Shown piece after piece: positions 43,161-50,999 of a DNA stretch of 64,000 bases (position 1 is the stretch's first letter; each line of letters starts with the position of its first letter). Origin of the DNA: an uncultured Olsenella sp. GTDB lineage: Bacteria; Actinomycetota; Coriobacteriia; Coriobacteriales; Atopobiaceae. The notes beneath the pieces were generated by a model. The model saw only the letters and a program-made list of their open reading frames with translations. It searched no databases and was not told where the DNA came from. The position numbers and the translations under genes are program-made. The stretch spans positions 62,001 to 126,000 of the forward strand of contig OMVT01000006.1 of NCBI GenBank assembly GCA_900314535.1, in the 5' to 3' direction.

Positions 43161-44507
43161 TTATTCGAACTCGAGCTTCTCGAGGCGGTCGAAGACATAG
43201 TCGATCCTGCCGAGGAAGGACCAGGGATCGAAGATGCGGTCGAGCTCCTCCTTGGAAAGCGTGCAGGCAGGATCGGCCAGGAGCTTCTCCTCGAAGGTCG
43301 TCCCCTGCTCGCACTGCTGCACCTCGTGCCAGGTAGCCATAGCGTTCGTCTGGACGATCTTGTAGGCATCCTCGCGGGTGATGCCGGTATCGACGAGGGC
43401 CAGGAGCACCTTCGAGGAGTAGATGAGGCCACGGGTCTTGTTGAGGTTTGCCATCATCTGCTTCGGATAGAGGATGAGGCCGTCGACAATCCTGATGAGG
43501 CACTGGAACATGTGGTCAAGGGCGATGAAGGAGTCTGCCTGGGCGACACGCTCGGCAGAGGAGTGCGAGATGTCGCGCTCGTGCCAGAGGGCGACATTGT
43601 CGAAGGCGACCTGGGCATTGGCCTTCACGACACGGGAAAGGCCGCAGACCTTCTCCACCGTGATCGGATTCCTCTTGTGCGGCATGGCAGAAGAGCCCTT
43701 CTGGCCCTTGCGGAACGGCTCCTCGGCCTCGAGGGTATCCGTGCGCTGGAGGTTCCTGATCTCCGTTGCGATGCGCTCGCAGGTAGCTGCGGTCGTGGCG
43801 AGCACGCCTGCAAGATAGGCGTGGTGGTCGCGGCTGATGACCTGCGTGGAGAGCGGGTCGGCGTTGAGGCCCAGGTGCTCGCAGACATACTGCTCGACCC
43901 TCGGGTCGATGGAGCTGTAGGTGCCCACAGCGCCGGAGATGGCACCGAAGGAGACATTCTTCTTTGCGTCCTTCAGGCGCTCATAGTCGCGGTAGAGCTC
44001 CCAGGCCCAGCTGCCGAACTTCATGCCGAAGGTCATGGGCTCGGCGTGGATGCCGTGGGTACGGCCGACGCAGAGCGTCTCCTTCTCCTCGAAGGCACGC
44101 CTCTTGCAGATCTCGCCAAGCTTCTTGCAGTCATCAAGCAGGATGTCGGTTGCCTGCACGAGCTGATAGCAGAGCGCCGTATCGCCGAGGTCGGAGCTTG
44201 TCATGCCGTAATGGACCCATCTCGACGGCTTCGGCTCCCCTTCCGGCACATCCTTGTCGATGTAGGAGCCCATGTTCGTCAGGAAGGCGATGACATCGTG
44301 GTTCGTGACAGCCTCGATTGCATCGACCTCTTCCTTGTTGAAGTCAGCATGGTCGCGGATCCACTTGGCCTCTTCCTTCGTTATGCCGGACTCTCCGATC
44401 TCGGCATGCGCCTCGCAGGCCAGGACTTCGATCTCCTGCCAGATGGCATACTTGTTCTCGAGGGAGAAGATATGTCCCATCTCGGGGCGGGTATAGCGGT
44501 CAATCAT
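43161..44507 (-). CDS. purB: Adenylosuccinate lyase PurB
   Basis: Releases fumarate from SAICAR and from adenylosuccinate, so it acts twice in purine synthesis. 448 residues, normal. Family signature GSSAMPHKRNP with the catalytic-loop serine is intact, as are RTHGIHAEPMTFG (general-acid histidine region) and HYGMTSSDLGDTA. AGAAAGGA precedes ATG 44507. It heads the purB-TSCPD-lipoprotein group and follows argH by a hairpin-containing gap. Confidence 0.96.
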   Translation of the reverse strand: MIDRYTRPEMGHIFSLENKYAIWQEIEVLACEAHAEIGESGITKEEAKWIRDHADFNKEEVDAIEAVTNHDVIAFLTNMGSYIDKDVPEGEPKPSRWVHYGMTSSDLGDTALCYQLVQATDILLDDCKKLGEICKRRAFEEKETLCVGRTHGIHAEPMTFGMKFGSWAWELYRDYERLKDAKKNVSFGAISGAVGTYSSIDPRVEQYVCEHLGLNADPLSTQVISRDHHAYLAGVLATTAATCERIATEIRNLQRTDTLEAEEPFRKGQKGSSAMPHKRNPITVEKVCGLSRVVKANAQVAFDNVALWHERDISHSSAERVAQADSFIALDHMFQCLIRIVDGLILYPKQMMANLNKTRGLIYSSKVLLALVDTGITREDAYKIVQTNAMATWHEVQQCEQGTTFEEKLLADPACTLSKEELDRIFDPWSFLGRIDYVFDRLEKLEFE

Positions 44508-44565
44508 GGGAATCCTTTCTGTGAACCAGAGCAGGCAAGCCCTGCATTCTCGCTTTCCTCATGAT

Positions 44566-44606
44566 AGCGCCTGCGCATCCCCTCTCAGAAGGAAGACGCA
44601 GGCGCT
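44566..44606 (-). terminator. Hairpin after argH
   Basis: A 10-bp perfect stem (AGCGCCTGCG / CGCAGGCGCT) with a long loop, about 25 bases beyond the argH stop. No T tract, so termination is uncertain. Confidence 0.5.
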
Positions 44607-44630
44607 ACAAGAACGACTCATGGAATATGG

Positions 44631-46034
44631 CTACCTGGCCTCTTGCGGCAGCTTCTCCTTGTCGGCAGCAAGGCGTGCCGCTGCCTCCTCAAGCTGTGCG
44701 GCCACGGCCTTCTTGCCAGTGCCGCCGTAGGTGTTCCTTGCATAGGCAATGGCCGCAGGGTCGAGGTCGCGTGCGATATCGTCCTCGAAAAGCGGGCTTG
44801 CTGCCTTGAATTCTGCAGCCGTGAGGTCTTCCAGGCCCTTGCCGTGCTGCTCGCAATAGAGCACGAGCTCGCCCACGATGCGGTGCGCCTCGCGGAACGG
44901 CACGCCCTTCTTTGCGAGGTAGTCGGCCACATCGGTAGCGGCAGTGAAGCCCTTGCCTGCCTCGTCGAGCATCCTGTCCTTGTTCACCTGCATGGTCTCG
45001 AGCATGCCGGAAGCGATCTGCATGCAGTCAGAGAGCGTCTTTGCGGCATCGAGCGGACCTTCCTTGCACTCCTGGAGGTCCTTGTTGTAGGCAAGCGGGA
45101 GTCCCTTCATCGTCGTGAGAAGGGCCATGAGGTCGCCGTAGACGCGGCCGCACTTGCCACGGGTAAGCTCGGCGAAGTCGGGATTCTTCTTCTGCGGCAT
45201 GATCGAGGAGCCCGTGGAGTAGGAATCGGAGAGCGTGATGAAGCCGAACTCAGTCGAGCTCCAGAGCACGATCTCTTCGCAGAGACGGGAGAGATGCATC
45301 ATCGAGACGGAGCAGGCGTACTCGAGATCGAGCAGATAGTCCCTGTCAGAGACTGCATCGAGCGAGTTCGGAATCGTCGTGGCAAAGCCCAGGAGCTCCG
45401 AGGTATAGGCACGGTCGAGGGGATACGTCGTGCCAGCAAGGGCGGCAGCACCGAGCGGATTGGCATCCGCTCCGTCATAGGCAGCCTCAAGGCGCACATA
45501 GTCGCGGCCAAACATCCAGAAGTAGGCCAGAAGATGGTGAGAGAGCTGGACGGGCTGTGCATGCTGGAGATGCGTGTATCCCGGAAGCACGATGCCCTCA
45601 TACTTCTTTGCAAGGTCCAGAAGCACGCCCCTGAGCTCGAGGTTTCCCTGCATGAGATCGCGGGAGAGGTCCTTCGCAAGAAGGCGGATATCGACAGCCA
45701 CCTGGTCGTTCCTCGAGCGCCCGGTATGGAGACGCGCCCCCGGGGCTCCCACCATCTTCGTGAGCTTCGACTCGACCGCCATGTGGATGTCCTCGTCGTT
45801 CACATCCCACTCGAAGGTGCCGTCCTTGATTTCGCCTGCAATCTTCTCGAGGCCGGCATCGATTGCCTTCTGGTCCTCATCCGAGATGATGCCCTGGCGG
45901 GCAAGCATCTTCGCATGGGCACGCGATGCCCTGATATCCTGCTGCGCCATCGCCTTGTCCACCTCGAGCGATGCACCGAATTCCTGTGTGAAGGCATCGA
46001 CGCCCTTCTCGAACCTGCCACCCCAGAGAGCCAT
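44631..46034 (-). CDS. argH: Argininosuccinate lyase
   Basis: Last step of arginine synthesis: argininosuccinate gives arginine and fumarate. 467 residues, normal. Signatures: MALWGGRFEKG at the start, TGRSRNDQVA, GYTHLQHAQPVQLSHHL, and GSSIMPQKKNPD with the catalytic serine loop. GAGGGAGGAG precedes ATG 46034. It follows argG, but a strong terminator sits between, so it needs its own promoter; a CATACT element about 35 bases upstream is a candidate. Confidence 0.97.
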   Translation of the reverse strand: MALWGGRFEKGVDAFTQEFGASLEVDKAMAQQDIRASRAHAKMLARQGIISDEDQKAIDAGLEKIAGEIKDGTFEWDVNDEDIHMAVESKLTKMVGAPGARLHTGRSRNDQVAVDIRLLAKDLSRDLMQGNLELRGVLLDLAKKYEGIVLPGYTHLQHAQPVQLSHHLLAYFWMFGRDYVRLEAAYDGADANPLGAAALAGTTYPLDRAYTSELLGFATTIPNSLDAVSDRDYLLDLEYACSVSMMHLSRLCEEIVLWSSTEFGFITLSDSYSTGSSIMPQKKNPDFAELTRGKCGRVYGDLMALLTTMKGLPLAYNKDLQECKEGPLDAAKTLSDCMQIASGMLETMQVNKDRMLDEAGKGFTAATDVADYLAKKGVPFREAHRIVGELVLYCEQHGKGLEDLTAAEFKAASPLFEDDIARDLDPAAIAYARNTYGGTGKKAVAAQLEEAAARLAADKEKLPQEAR

Positions 46035-46193
46035 GGATGAGCTCCTCCCTCTTCTTCTGTCGACACTTCAAGTATGCCACGGAGCTGCCTTGCAGCGGAC
46101 CTTCTGCACCACTTATGAGAAGGCTGGCAACATGCCGGAAGCACAAATGGCCGTGCGCATCTCGCGCAATCGAGCCTGCGGCTCGCCGAGACG

Positions 46194-46228
46194 AAAATGC
46201 CGCTGCCGGGCATGCCCTGGCAGCGGCA
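46194..46228 (-). terminator. Terminator after argG
   Basis: A 14-15-bp stem (TGCCGCTGCC... / ...GGCAGCGGCA, 46198-46228) followed by TTTT on the minus strand. Confidence 0.85.
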
Positions 46229-46260
46229 CCGAGTCGCGCTATGAGACGAGCGCCAGAAAG

Positions 46261-47490
46261 CTACTCGCCGTCCTGGAGGCCAGAGCCCGGGCCCTGGACA
46301 CGGGACCAGGTCTTCGACTGCAGGCCGTGGATGATGATGAAGCCCTTGGATGCGGTGTGATCGAAGGTGTCGCCCTCGTCGTAGGTAGCCAGGTTGTAGT
46401 CATAGAGGCTGTACGGCGAACGCAGGCCGTCGACGAAGAGGCCGCCCTTGCAGAGCTTGATGCGGACCTCGCCCGTCACATACTGCTGCGTGTAGGCGTT
46501 GTAGGCATCGATTGCCTTGCGGTTCTGGGAGTACCAGAGGCCACGATAGACCGTGGAGGCCCACTCGACATCGAGCTTTGCCTTCTGCTTCAGCGTCTCG
46601 GCGTCGAGGCAGAGGGTCTCGAGGGACTGGTGTGCCTGGATGAGGAGAAGCGCTGCCGGGCACTCATAGCACTCACGGCTCTTGATGCCGACAACACGGT
46701 CCTCGATCATATCGATGCGGCCAAAGCCGTTGCGGCCGGCAATCTCGTTTGCCTTGATGATGCAGTCGAGAAGAGACATCTTCTCGCCATTGATCGAGAC
46801 GGGCACACCCTTCTCGAAGCCGATGACGACGGTCTCAGGATCTGCAGGGCAGTCCTCCGGGTTCTTTGTCATCGTCCAGATGTCCGCAGGCGGCTGGTTC
46901 CAGGTGTCCTCGAGGACGCCGCACTCGATAGCGCGGCCCCAGAGGTTGTCGTCGATGGAGTACGGCTTCTTGTGGGTCGTAGGCACGGGCACGCCGTGGG
47001 CAGCTGCCCACTCCATCTCGGAGTCACGGGTCGTGAGGTCCCACTCACGGACAGGAGCGATGATCTCGAGCGTCGGGTCGAGGGCACGGATGCTCGTCTC
47101 GAAACGGACCTGGTCATTGCCCTTGCCGGTGCAGCCGTGGGCGATGTACTTTGCGCCGTACTTGTGGGCAATCTCGACGAGATGCTTGGAGATGATGGGG
47201 CGGGAGAGTGCGGAAAGCAGCGGATAGATGCCCTCGTACTTGCCGTTTGCCCAGATGGCTTTCGACAGGATCGTCTCTGCGTACTCCTCGCGCATATCGA
47301 TGGCCTCAGAGGCGATGGCGCCCATATCGAGTGCCTTCTGCTTGATCCAGGAAAGGTCCTTCTCGTCCTGGCCGACGTTGCCGCAGATTGCGATGACGTC
47401 CATGTTCTTCTCTACCTGCAGCCACTTGACGATGACGGAAGTATCGAGTCCGCCCGAGTATGCAAGTACGACCTTCTCTTTTTCTGCCAT
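46261..47490 (-). CDS. argG: Argininosuccinate synthase
   Basis: ATP-dependent joining of citrulline and aspartate. 409 residues, normal. The N-terminal PP-loop AYSGGLDTSVIVKW, the citrulline/aspartate region HGCTGKGNDQVRFE and NLWGRAIECG are intact. GAGGAG lies 9 bases before ATG 47490. The 250-bp leader upstream carries an arginine-rich short ORF and an intrinsic terminator, suggesting transcription attenuation by arginine supply. argH follows after a terminator. No argC, argJ, argB, argD or argF is in the window, so citrulline may come from elsewhere, such as a deiminase pathway or distant genes. Confidence 0.97.
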   Translation of the reverse strand: MAEKEKVVLAYSGGLDTSVIVKWLQVEKNMDVIAICGNVGQDEKDLSWIKQKALDMGAIASEAIDMREEYAETILSKAIWANGKYEGIYPLLSALSRPIISKHLVEIAHKYGAKYIAHGCTGKGNDQVRFETSIRALDPTLEIIAPVREWDLTTRDSEMEWAAAHGVPVPTTHKKPYSIDDNLWGRAIECGVLEDTWNQPPADIWTMTKNPEDCPADPETVVIGFEKGVPVSINGEKMSLLDCIIKANEIAGRNGFGRIDMIEDRVVGIKSRECYECPAALLLIQAHQSLETLCLDAETLKQKAKLDVEWASTVYRGLWYSQNRKAIDAYNAYTQQYVTGEVRIKLCKGGLFVDGLRSPYSLYDYNLATYDEGDTFDHTASKGFIIIHGLQSKTWSRVQGPGSGLQDGE

Positions 47491-47583
47491 GATTTCCAGC
47501 TCCTCAATTCAATTGAATGGCAAACAGAACGGTTCTGGCACATAGCCAGGGCGCTTGTATATCTCATCAGGCATTTTCGCGCC

Positions 47584-47606
47584 AAAAATGCCCGGCGATG
47601 CCGGGC
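47584..47606 (-). terminator. Intrinsic terminator in the argG leader (attenuator)
   Basis: A 7-bp GC-only stem (GCCCGGC / GCCGGGC, 47600-47606 with 47590-47596, 3-base loop) followed on the minus strand by a T tract (47584-47588). It lies 94 bases before the argG start and 53 bases after the leader ORF stop, in the position of an attenuator. Confidence 0.8.
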
Positions 47607-47616
47607 GAAGTCAGGT

Positions 47617-47639
47617 TTAAGCTTTGGAAAATCGCTTAA
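47617..47639 (-). repeat. Inverted repeat between leader ORF and attenuator
   Basis: TTAAGC (47617-47622) and GCTTAA (47634-47639) can pair with an 11-base loop in the argG leader RNA. It is one of three mutually neighbouring structures, and its longer arms partly compete with the pairing of GGGAC (47680-47684) with GTCCC (47642-47646). Confidence 0.6.
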
Positions 47640-47658
47640 GCGGGACTGCCACCACGTG

Positions 47659-47745
47659 TCATCGCAGCGTGATTCGTCGTCCCTGACGTCGGCAGGCCAC
47701 CTCGTTCGCATCGAACATGTTCCTATGTGCGAACGTACGCTTCAT
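47659..47745 (-). CDS. Arginine-rich leader peptide of argG
   Basis: 28-codon ORF, ATG 47743-47745 to TGA 47659-47661, with AGGAGG 8 bases before the start. Seven codons are Arg (positions 3, 8, 19, 20, 23, 24, 28), five of them in the last ten sense codons; the late cluster reads CGA CGT, then CGA CGA, then CGA just before the stop. This is the layout of his, trp and leu attenuator peptides, with arginine as the expected regulatory amino acid and argG, an arginine gene, downstream. Too short for a routine gene call. Expected to act in cis through ribosome stalling rather than as a stable product. Inference from sequence only. Confidence 0.75.
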   Translation of the reverse strand: MKRTFAHRNMFDANEVACRRQGRRITLR

Positions 47746-47771
47746 TGCGTGGCCTCCTCATAAGCGAGTGG

Positions 47772-47790
47772 CGCAGGCACCATGCCTGCG
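47772..47790. repeat. Hairpin upstream of the argG leader ORF
   Basis: CGCAGGCA / TGCCTGCG perfect 8-bp inverted repeat with a 3-base loop, just ahead of the leader ORF ribosome site. Its core resembles the palindrome at 10072-10091. Confidence 0.6.
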
Positions 47791-47828
47791 GCTGCAGCTT
47801 GCACACCCTCTGTGTGCTGTTGAGCTGA

Positions 47829-47834
47829 ACTATA
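47829..47834 (-). promoter_or_regulatory. Possible -10 of the argG leader transcript
   Basis: TATAGT on the minus strand, about 85 bases before the leader ORF; the matching -35 is weak. A hairpin closing the upstream gene (47840-47870) overlaps the expected spacer. Confidence 0.35.
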
Positions 47835-47839
47835 GGACA

Positions 47840-47870
47840 ATGCACCCCGCGGAAGTCCCACGAGGTGCAT
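47840..47870 (-). terminator. Hairpin after the DUF4012-like gene
   Basis: ATGCACC / GGTGCAT-ended stem with some mismatches, about 25 bases beyond the stop at 47896. No T tract. Confidence 0.45.
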
Positions 47871-47895
47871 TTGCCATCAGATTGAAACACAATGA

Positions 47896-48786
47896 TTACG
47901 AAAGGCCCGCCGCTGAGAGGGCAGATGCCAGGAGCGAAGCGGCGTCGGATGCCGCAGATACCGCACTGTTGAGCGTCTGCAGATTCGAGTCGACCGCAGA
48001 AAGGCTGCTCTCGAGCTTCGTCTGCAGGTCGCGCAAGGCATCGATATGCGAGGAAGGAGCAGAGGCAATCTCGCTTCTCCCCTCCTCGAGGATCGTCTGC
48101 GCGCTCTCGAGGCTTGCAGCAAGGTCGGACGCTGCCTGGATGCGGTCCTCAGCTGTTGCATCGGTGGCTGTTGCCTTGTCGTATTCTGCCAGGACCGGCT
48201 GGAGGGCCTGCGCATTGACCTTCTCCATCGCGCTCACCATGGTCTTGGCCGAGGTGACGTCGGTCCCGATATAGGGAACCTTCTCGACAAGCGACCAGAT
48301 CCATTCGTCGGACTCGGACGAGAGCTCGTCCATATCGGAGGCAAGGCTCGAAAGGGCGCTTCTTGCACCCGTGAGGTCTCCTGCAGAGGCAGCCGTCTCG
48401 AGCTGCGTCGCCGAAGCCTCGGCAGATCCCACTGTCTTCGAGATCCTTATCATGCTCTCTGCCGCAAAGCCTGCAAGGACCAGCACGGCGACAAGGATCA
48501 GAAGGAAGATGCTGCGGATTGGATGGTGCTTCTTTCGGCGGCTGTCGGGGACGTTCACCTGGCGCGGCTCATAGGGAGAGATCGGCTTGTAGCCGACGGC
48601 GTGGTTCAGAGGCTCTGCCACAGGGGCATGCGGTGCGGTCGTGCCGGGAGCCGTGCCCTGAGAAGCTGCGCTTCTGGCAGCCTTCCCTGCCGGTGCCACC
48701 TGGGTCTTGCCTGTGTCGTCTTCTGCTGCATCCTCTTTGGCTGCAGCCTTCTTCATGTGCTTCGATACGTGCTGCGTTTCTGCCAC
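47896..48786 (-). CDS. Membrane protein resembling the N-terminal half of DUF4012
   Basis: Function unknown. GTG 48786 (GAGGAGG precedes it) gives 296 residues: a charged, disordered cytoplasmic region (1-90), one transmembrane helix (about 92-113) and an outer helical region. The segment VEKVPYIGTDVTSAKTMVSA is like the opening of DUF4012 proteins, which are often near exopolysaccharide genes and run to about 600 residues; here the protein ends in a long Ser/Ala-rich helix instead. It could be a naturally short member or a truncated copy. It is followed by the argG leader and preceded by tRNA-Lys. Confidence 0.68.
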   Translation of the reverse strand: MAETQHVSKHMKKAAAKEDAAEDDTGKTQVAPAGKAARSAASQGTAPGTTAPHAPVAEPLNHAVGYKPISPYEPRQVNVPDSRRKKHHPIRSIFLLILVAVLVLAGFAAESMIRISKTVGSAEASATQLETAASAGDLTGARSALSSLASDMDELSSESDEWIWSLVEKVPYIGTDVTSAKTMVSAMEKVNAQALQPVLAEYDKATATDATAEDRIQAASDLAASLESAQTILEEGRSEIASAPSSHIDALRDLQTKLESSLSAVDSNLQTLNSAVSAASDAASLLASALSAAGLS

Positions 48787-48806
48787 GGTGGTCCTCCTCG
48801 GATACC

Positions 48807-48841
48807 AAAAAAGGCAGGTGGAGGCATTGCCTCTACCTGCC
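48807..48841 (-). terminator. Terminator after tRNA-Lys
   Basis: 14-bp stem with one mismatch (GGCAGGT.GAGGCA / TGCCTC.ACCTGCC) followed on the minus strand by TTTTTT (48807-48812). Confidence 0.9.
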
Positions 48842-48852
48842 TGCATTTCAAG

Positions 48853-48928
48853 TGGTGCACCGTGAGGGTCTCGAACCCTCGACCTTGGGATTAAAAGTCC
48901 CCTGCTCTACCAGCTGAGCTAACGGTGC
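48853..48928 (-). tRNA. tRNA-Lys(TTT)
   Basis: 76 nt with encoded CCA. GCACCGT/ACGGTGC acceptor stem; anticodon loop CTTTTAA gives TTT; GTTCGAGAC T-loop. A TACAAT element lies about 28 bases upstream. Confidence 0.96.
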
Positions 48929-49045
48929 AGGCTTTTGTGGCATCTGAGAGCTCCATTGTACCGGCATGAGGCTTGCCACCGGCACCCAATTCGGCAATTG
49001 GGCTGCTTCCAGATGCGTCGTCTTATCCTATCACCAAAGAGGCTG

Positions 49046-50323
49046 CTACTCCCAGGCCCATTGACCATTCACAAAGATGGGAACCTCTTCGCCCGATGCC
49101 GTGATGCCGGTGATATCCATATCTTCCGTGCCGATCATGAAATCGACGTGGGTGTGGCTCTGGTTCACGCCGGCATCGAGGAGCTCCTGCTCGGACATCG
49201 AGAAGCCGCCTTCGTAGCACTCCGGGAAGCCGATGCCGAGCGCCAGATGGCAGGAGGCATTCTCGTCGTAGAGCGTGTCATAGAAGAGGATGCCCGACTC
49301 CCTGATCGGCGTGTTCTTGCTGATGAGGGCGCACTCTCCGAGCCGGCAGGCATTCTCGTCTGTCTCGAGGATATGCTTCAGCACATCCTTTCCCTGCGCT
49401 GCGTCATACTCCACGACCTTGCCGCCCTCGAAGCGGAACCAGAAGTCGCGGACGACCGATCCAGCATGCACCAGCGGCAGCGCCGAATGCACGATGCCGT
49501 CAACCCTCATGCGGTCAGGCGAGGTGAAGACCTCTTCGGTCGGGATGTTCGGGAAATAGGGCAGGCCCTTGACCGTACGGGCTGCACCGCCCTCCCAGAT
49601 ATGGCGGGGAGTCATGCCGACCGTGAGGTCGGTGCCATTCTGCGAGCGGTAGTGCAGGCGGTCGAAATGATGCTCGTTCAGGAAGCGCTTGTTCTTCTCG
49701 AAGGCAGCATTGTGCGTCTCCCAGGCTTCGCGCGGGTCTTCGCCCGAAGCGCGGCTCACCTGGAGGATTGCCTCCCAGAGACGATAGGTTGCCTCGTTCT
49801 CGCTGAGGTCGGGGAAGACCTTGTGCGCCCAGGATGCGATCGGGGCACCAGCGATGCACCAGGTGTTCCTGCCGAAGTCCATCCCGTCATGGAATGCCTT
49901 GAGCTCGATATGGGCGGCACGCGATGCGGCGGCAGGCTTTGCCGGATCGATGCCCTTGAAGGCTTCGGAATCCTGGCCTTCGATGAAGAGGAAGGCAGCC
50001 CCTGCCTCGGCAAGCGAGTTCAGCTGCTCCTTCTTCCAGGAAGGGACATGCTCGAACCAGTCGAGCCCGACATGCTCGTATTCGAGACGCTTCGTCTCAT
50101 CGTCTGCCCAGAGGACTGTCACATGGGAAGCGCCGCACTCATAGGCTGTAGCCACAAGCTGCCGGCAGAAGTCGGCACGCTCGATCGGGCACTCGACCAC
50201 GAGCTCCTGGCCTTTCTGGAGGTTCACGCCCTGCTGTACGAGCAGCTTGGCATAGCGGGCAATCTGGGGCTGGAGGCGGCGCATGCCAGCGACGCACTCC
50301 TCATCCGTCATAGGTAGCGGCAT
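49046..50323 (-). CDS. M29-family metallo-aminopeptidase
   Basis: Cytoplasmic aminopeptidase of the AmpS/PepS/AmpT type, releasing N-terminal residues from peptides with two metal ions. 425 residues, normal for the family. Features: N-terminal domain LQPQIARYAKLLVQQGVNLQKGQ; catalytic region NIPTEEVFTSPDRMRVDG, GKDVLKHILETDENACRLGE, and SHTHVDFMIGTEDMDITGI close to the C-terminus with the metal-binding His and Asp. AAAGG precedes ATG 50323. Substrate preference cannot be read. It is a single gene between tRNA-Lys and a hypothetical. Confidence 0.92.
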   Translation of the reverse strand: MPLPMTDEECVAGMRRLQPQIARYAKLLVQQGVNLQKGQELVVECPIERADFCRQLVATAYECGASHVTVLWADDETKRLEYEHVGLDWFEHVPSWKKEQLNSLAEAGAAFLFIEGQDSEAFKGIDPAKPAAASRAAHIELKAFHDGMDFGRNTWCIAGAPIASWAHKVFPDLSENEATYRLWEAILQVSRASGEDPREAWETHNAAFEKNKRFLNEHHFDRLHYRSQNGTDLTVGMTPRHIWEGGAARTVKGLPYFPNIPTEEVFTSPDRMRVDGIVHSALPLVHAGSVVRDFWFRFEGGKVVEYDAAQGKDVLKHILETDENACRLGECALISKNTPIRESGILFYDTLYDENASCHLALGIGFPECYEGGFSMSEQELLDAGVNQSHTHVDFMIGTEDMDITGITASGEEVPIFVNGQWAWE

Positions 50324-50368
50324 AGAAGCACCTTTTCTGTTGAAGCTTTTATATTGTGTCTCCAGGTC

Positions 50369-50872
50369 CTAGATGGAGAAGAGCCTGGAGTCTCTCTCAC
50401 CGTCTTCTTTACCCATGCAGAACGTCACCGCGACACACAAATCGCGGGCCAGAAGATTCGCATCATCCATATCGGACTTCGGGAAGACGATGACCTTGCG
50501 CCAGAAGGTCCTGTTCCTCGCCATGAGTGCCGAGCTCTTCCAGAACTGGTCATAGCTCGAGCGCAGGACGCCGCGCTTCTGATACCAGTCTGCAACGTCG
50601 CGGGCATCATACTCCTTGAGAAATGCCTTGACCTCGGAGTTGCTGGCAAGCGGGTAGTCAGGGATAACAAAGCCCTCGTGGCGGGCAACCTCCCAGACGA
50701 GCATCTCGGCCGACTCGAAGTAGTCGAGGTCGTCTCGGCAGATCTCCTGCGCAAGCTTGAGGAGCGCTTCTGGCTTTATCTGCTGCGGCAGGTCGAGCTT
50801 GCCGGAGTCGTCGATCCATGACTCGACAGCCTCGACGAAGTCCTTGCCCAGATTCACCAACATCCTCGCCAC
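50369..50872 (-). CDS. Hypothetical soluble protein
   Basis: No family recognised. GTG 50872 is chosen because GGAGG lies 7 bases before it; this gives 167 residues (ATG 50863, three codons later, is the alternative). A longer frame to 51157 would run through tRNA-Gly and its terminator and is rejected. Mostly helical and acidic, with several Trp (EMLVWEVARHEGF, DVADWYQKRGVL, RTFWRKVIVFP). It ends 45 bases before the aminopeptidase start on the same strand. Confidence 0.7.
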   Translation of the reverse strand: MARMLVNLGKDFVEAVESWIDDSGKLDLPQQIKPEALLKLAQEICRDDLDYFESAEMLVWEVARHEGFVIPDYPLASNSEVKAFLKEYDARDVADWYQKRGVLRSSYDQFWKSSALMARNRTFWRKVIVFPKSDMDDANLLARDLCVAVTFCMGKEDGERDSRLFSI

Positions 50873-50890
50873 GAGATTGCCTCCGTCTAC

Positions 50891-50912
50891 AAAAAAGGCC
50901 CTCGAAAGGGCC
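50891..50912 (-). terminator. Terminator after tRNA-Gly
   Basis: GGCCCT-TTCG-AGGGCC hairpin followed on the minus strand by TTTTTT. It sits just upstream of the hypothetical gene's start. Confidence 0.9.
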
Positions 50913-50924
50913 CGTCTGCTGCTC

Positions 50925-50999
50925 TGGAGCGGGCAACGGGATTCGAACCCGCGGATGACGGCTTGGGAAGCCGTTGCCTTACCACTTGGCGATGCCCGC
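50925..50999 (-). tRNA. tRNA-Gly(CCC)
   Basis: 75 nt with encoded CCA. GCGGGCA/TGCCCGC acceptor stem with discriminator T; anticodon loop TTCCCAA gives CCC (reads GGG); GTTCGAATC T-loop. Confidence 0.96.

Noticed and set aside
47700-47745. LexA-type SOS box (GAACATGTTC) near 47713
   Set aside because: The half-sites are 2 bases apart rather than 4, and the bases are part of the leader ORF and its hairpin.
47491-47760. T-box riboswitch upstream of argG
   Set aside because: A GTGG...CCGC stretch near 47640-47655 recalls the T-box core but is interrupted, and no specifier stem I is seen; the leader-peptide model explains the region better.
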